Positions 53,477 to 53,490 of a stretch of 53,490 nt of DNA are shown in pieces (position 1 is the first letter of the stretch; each line of letters begins with the position of its first letter). Source of the stretch: Dehalococcoidia bacterium (GTDB taxonomy: Bacteria > Chloroflexota > Dehalococcoidia > DSTF01 > JACRBR01); contig JBBDXD010000015.1 in NCBI GenBank assembly GCA_040902535.1, forward strand, positions 61,171 to 114,660. The letters run 5' to 3'. The position numbers and the translations under genes are program-made. The notes below the pieces were generated by a model that was given only the letters and a program-made list of their open reading frames with translations, was not told the origin of the DNA and ran no database searches.

Positions 53477-53490
53477 AGCGCGGGCTTTCA
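53477..53490. repeat. Truncated GCGCGGGCTTTCA hairpin repeat at the window end
   Basis: GAGCGCGGGCTTTCA is the left half of the hairpin repeat seen at 14038, 14327, 45257 and 45300; the window ends inside it. Confidence 0.75.

Overview
The window is GC-rich (about two thirds G+C by eye), densely coded on both strands and free of phage or insertion-sequence genes. The organism is probably an uncultured or little-studied member of Chloroflexota, in or near Dehalococcoidia. This rests on several things together: many single-Cys lipoproteins with Asp/Gly-rich tethers, a PHP-type DnaE with a long C-terminal tail, WD40/Kelch lipoproteins, a DppBC/SBP transporter, and abundant short intergenic repeats. 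No rRNA, tRNA or other strict phylogenetic marker apart from dnaE is present, so the placement is an inference.

Layout. 1-968: tandem repeats, a GYD-domain gene and a repeat-filled spacer. 969-6220: a surface-glycan operon with a family 2 glycosyltransferase, a small membrane-anchored protein, a PLP aminotransferase, a minimal phosphoglycosyl transferase and a nucleotide-sugar 4,6-dehydratase; the last three resemble the PglE/PglC/PglF set. 6412-10496: a beta-propeller lipoprotein, an alpha/beta hydrolase and a lipoprotein with two septum-formation-like domains. 10714-13860 (minus): CPBP protease, trpA, aroH and aroF, an aromatic amino acid operon. 14376-18681: flavin (PPOX-type) proteins, a DinB-like protein, a tandem Nudix protein, an MBL hydrolase and YjbQ. 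18894-23374: a small hypothetical, YajQ, a membrane protein with a dolichol-phosphate-type glycosyltransferase, two tandem VOC genes and a WYL/YafY-type regulator. 23739-29628: small hypotheticals, a surface protein, DUF3291, a GMC oxidoreductase and a flavin oxidase. 29961-33749 (minus): peptide ABC transporter (SBP, DppB, DppC) without its ATPases. 34212-40418: PPOX, a DUF192 lipoprotein, an O-antigen-ligase/TPR protein, GH15 and a membrane protein. 40538-44278: dnaE. 44542-48177 (minus): two paralogous winged-helix mini-proteins, a Kelch lipoprotein and an ABC-2 exporter. 48412-53387: DUF378, an SDR, a pseudo-hydrolase/cyclase fusion, coaE, a CbbQ/NirQ-type AAA+ ATPase and a lipoprotein cyclophilin.

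Two features run through the whole window. First, at least a dozen genes on both strands have a TANNNT hexamer ending 5-7 nt before the start codon with no Shine-Dalgarno sequence, the signature of leaderless transcription; this also settles several start codons. Second, the intergenic DNA is packed with short repeats: a REP-like element around GTCATTCAGAGCGAAGCGAA, two kinds of perfect hairpin, an octamer-based element, and several unrelated degenerate tandem arrays that all have a 7-bp period.
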